Shown here: in pieces, positions 62,215-64,000 of the stretch
Numbering within the stretch: the stretch's first letter is position 1
How the letters are laid out: every line of letters begins with the position of its first letter
NCBI GenBank assembly: GCA_039975855.1
Contig: JBDWGH010000003.1
Location: 655,032-719,031, forward strand
Direction: 5' to 3'
DNA: 64,000 nt
From: Litorimonas sp039975855
GTDB lineage: Bacteria; Pseudomonadota; Alphaproteobacteria; Caulobacterales; Maricaulaceae
The notes under the pieces: model-generated
Databases searched by the model: none
What the model was told of the DNA's origin: nothing
The model's input: only the letters and a program-made list of their open reading frames with translations
Translations under genes and position numbers: made by a program

Positions 62215-62638
62215 GACCAATAACCCAACTGGAACGTCATCGACTGCAAAGGCGCCTTCTGCGGCCTCGGCCCCGCGCATGGCGTCTGCTGGAGCGCCGT
62301 CTATTTTGGGTCGCGACATCGCCATAACAGGCGACATAAAGACCGATGGCGACGTGCAGATTGATGGTCGACTTGACGGTAACATTAAGGCTGGAACAGT
62401 AACAATTGGTGAGCAAGGCGCGGTGAATGGTAAAATCATCGCCCAGAACGTTCACATACGCGGCAAAGTCACTGGCAAAGTTGAAAGCAACGTTGTTGAG
62501 TTAGCGGAAACTGCGAATGTACAGGCTGACCTAGTCCAAGACCAATTGATGATTGCTAACGGCGCATTCTTTGATGGAAAATGTGCACGCAAATCAGCAT
62601 CCCCGACACCGATCAAGGCCGCGAAGAAATCCGCGTAA
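62204..62638 (+). CDS. bacA: Bactofilin BacA-like cytoskeletal protein
   Basis: A 144-residue bactofilin. The central beta-helix is clear: ILGRDIAITGDIKTDGDVQI, DGRLDGNIKAGTVTIGEQG, AVNGKIIAQNVHIRGKVTG. The disordered, Ala/Ser/Pro-rich N-terminus and basic C-terminus are family-typical. Bactofilins polymerise without nucleotides at the membrane and recruit peptidoglycan enzymes. Translation starts inside the M23 gene, supporting a joint function. A strong terminator follows. Confidence 0.95.
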   Translation: MFNKTNNPTGTSSTAKAPSAASAPRMASAGAPSILGRDIAITGDIKTDGDVQIDGRLDGNIKAGTVTIGEQGAVNGKIIAQNVHIRGKVTGKVESNVVELAETANVQADLVQDQLMIANGAFFDGKCARKSASPTPIKAAKKSA

Positions 62639-62664
62639 CACCTTAGAACATAACCGTTTTAAAG

Positions 62665-62710
62665 CCCGGCCCCATTGTTTGGATAACCAATCAAAAGGCC
62701 GGGTTTTTTT
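62665..62710 (+). terminator. Rho-independent terminator of the M23-bactofilin operon
   Basis: CCCGGCC and GGCCGGG pair over a 25-base loop that itself contains ATTG...CAAT, and are followed by seven T. It lies 27 bases after the bacA stop. Confidence 0.85.
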
Positions 62711-62870
62711 ATGGCTAATACCAAACAATCAAAGTCGACCATTCCATGCCTTCGGCCCGGGATCTAACGACATCCCCGAATCTAACTACAGGACTCCCGC
62801 TAAGAAGCTAAATAGAGTAAGCCGATCGAGTAGTATTAACTTTGGGCGACGGGTACCCTTGGCGTATCTT

Positions 62871-63545
62871 TTATAGATGCGTGCAGCTACAAACTATCGT
62901 CGATTTACTACTTTCCGTTTCGCATGCCTCAAGGGCTGATTTTAGTTCTGCCTTACTGAATTTTGCGCAATGCTCTGAAATATCAATGGACGGTTGATTG
63001 TCCAAAACTCGTCTTTTTTGGATTGTAACATTTCCTGTTACATCGCCTCCAGTATCGGTCGGCGCACCTTGGAGAGACAGAGCTTGATAACCATTGGCCG
63101 TATTTCCGGTTCCAGTTGTGTTTGATTTTATTGTTGTAAAGTCTGTTCCAGTGTCCGCAGGTGCAACAGTGCCACCACGAATTTCCGAAATATCGAAATC
63201 GCCACCGTGACGCGGCCGTTTTGTAGATTTTTCCTCGGATGCGTCCCCGCTATTGGTATCCCCACCCTCTGCGCTTTTTATAAGGGTGACATGACCAGTG
63301 CGCCCATTTTCCTTAACCTTCTTATCAGAACCTAAAGATGATTCTGTTGCCGTATCCACTGGCGCCGCAACTTGAGCATAATTGTCCAATAGAATGGGAT
63401 TGTCTTTTTTAGCGAAGGTTTTGACTTCTGCGGGCTGTGACACCTCATCTGACTGCGCTGCCTTGGGATCAGATGTTTGCGCAAAAGCGGGTGACGAGAT
63501 CACCACAATAACAGCAGCAGATAAGAAAAGGCGTGTGAATGACAT
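62871..63545 (-). CDS. Secreted protein of unknown function with a Cys-rich tail
   Basis: A 224-residue exported protein: signal peptide cut after AFA at about residue 22, an acidic Thr/Ser/Gly/Asp-rich low-complexity middle (ending ENGRTGHV... GTGNTANG), and a C-terminal segment with four Cys in 30 residues (SEHCAKF, LEACETES, VCSCTHL). No family is recognised. ATG 63545 has GGGGA six bases upstream, so it is chosen over an in-frame start at 63560. It converges on the bactofilin operon and has only gene-poor sequence upstream. Confidence 0.7.
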   Translation of the reverse strand: MSFTRLFLSAAVIVVISSPAFAQTSDPKAAQSDEVSQPAEVKTFAKKDNPILLDNYAQVAAPVDTATESSLGSDKKVKENGRTGHVTLIKSAEGGDTNSGDASEEKSTKRPRHGGDFDISEIRGGTVAPADTGTDFTTIKSNTTGTGNTANGYQALSLQGAPTDTGGDVTGNVTIQKRRVLDNQPSIDISEHCAKFSKAELKSALEACETESSKSTIVCSCTHL

Positions 63546-63560
63546 ATTATTCCCCAGCAT

Positions 63561-64000
63561 GTTTAGGAAATAGTACCGCTAATTCCTTTTCTTATTTAGG
63601 ATATATACAAACCAGTTGAACGCAAGTTGAAGATAGCGTTCATTTTAGTCTGAAATTTTGCGATTTTACCTGGCTGTAGGCGACAAATGCCTGGTTCTAT
63701 CTCACTTCAAAGTTAGCCGCCGGTAAGGTCAGCTATAGAATTAAGCTCGTTATTCAAACTCCGTCCTCGTTTCGCTGCTGCATTTGACACAACAAAAACC
63801 AAACTCTTCAATCGCTTATAATTTTCTTCAAGAGATGCATCCGCTCATTGGGTTTTGTCCCGCATATTTATTCTTGTCTTCTTTCAACGGGCGGCCATGT
63901 GCACGTTGGCAAGTGCAATTCTGTTTGATGAGGCATCGAAAATTTGGTGAAGCTTACCCATTTTTCGATTCTCATTTTATAATGAAACAGAAATGCACGG
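63561..64000. other. Gene-poor, A+T-rich end with a possible decayed minus-strand frame
   Basis: No intact gene is seen. On the minus strand, bases from about 63950 back to 63713 read in one frame as protein-like stretches (an ATG with a 25-codon segment, then a 43-codon segment) interrupted by TGA codons. This could be a decayed gene remnant or chance. The stretch nearest the preceding gene may hold its promoter, but no clear box stands out. Confidence 0.3.

Overview
The window is a chromosomal segment from an alphaproteobacterium, most likely a marine stalked or budding relative of Hyphomonas/Maricaulis/Robiginitomaculum. The lineage call is inference. It rests on an M23 peptidase-bactofilin pair like LmdC-BacA, a TipN-like polarity protein with N-terminal membrane helices and a long coiled coil, the alphaproteobacterial suf gene order with DUF59 and IscR, and a moderate G+C content (about half, by eye). 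There is no prophage, no CRISPR array, no complete insertion sequence and no rRNA.

Region by region. (1) 1-5581, minus strand: a tightly coupled histidine operon, yerC/trpR-like regulator-hisG-hisD-hisC::hisB fusion-hisH-hisA-hisF, with a palindromic operator touching the regulator's start codon and tRNA-Ser(UGA) just upstream. (2) 5989-11501, plus: rlpA, then a coupled run of D,D-carboxypeptidase, tmk, holB, tatD and a PhnP-like hydrolase. (3) 11485-13824, minus: Kdo genes kdsD-kdsB with a phosphatase. (4) 14041-25204: catabolic and miscellaneous genes (GH42 galactosidase, PLP dehydratase, acyl-CoA synthetase, a trypsin-like protease and an unknown one-helix membrane protein, an MFS exporter, a threonine-degrading kbl-tdh-nitroreductase operon, a UDG-family protein). 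(5) 25169-32129: pbpC and a giant alpha-2-macroglobulin gene. (6) 32278-42521: a secreted protein of unknown family, an Hpt protein, a CPBP protease, the TipN-like protein, gntP, rluD, rpoH, then a pilus-chaperone-like gene coupled to a second member of the secreted family. (7) 42524-52511, minus: the suf Fe-S operon headed by iscR, with a near-perfect type 1 IscR site upstream and several small unknown genes embedded in it. (8) 52567-64000: alpha/beta hydrolase, anmK, tyrS, a large AsmA/YhdP-like protein, bcp, DUF455, the lmdC-bacA pair, a secreted Cys-tailed protein and a gene-poor end.

Themes: envelope growth and repair (rlpA, D,D-carboxypeptidase, kdsB/D, pbpC/A2M, anmK, YhdP-like, lmdC/bacA, tipN-like), amino-acid metabolism (his, kbl/tdh, dehydratase) and Fe-S assembly. 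The least explained and most interesting parts are the HisC-HisB fusion with no histidinol-phosphatase, the chaperone plus secreted-protein module with its distant paralogue, the unknown genes woven into the suf operon, and a threonine dehydrogenase that has lost all four structural-zinc cysteines.
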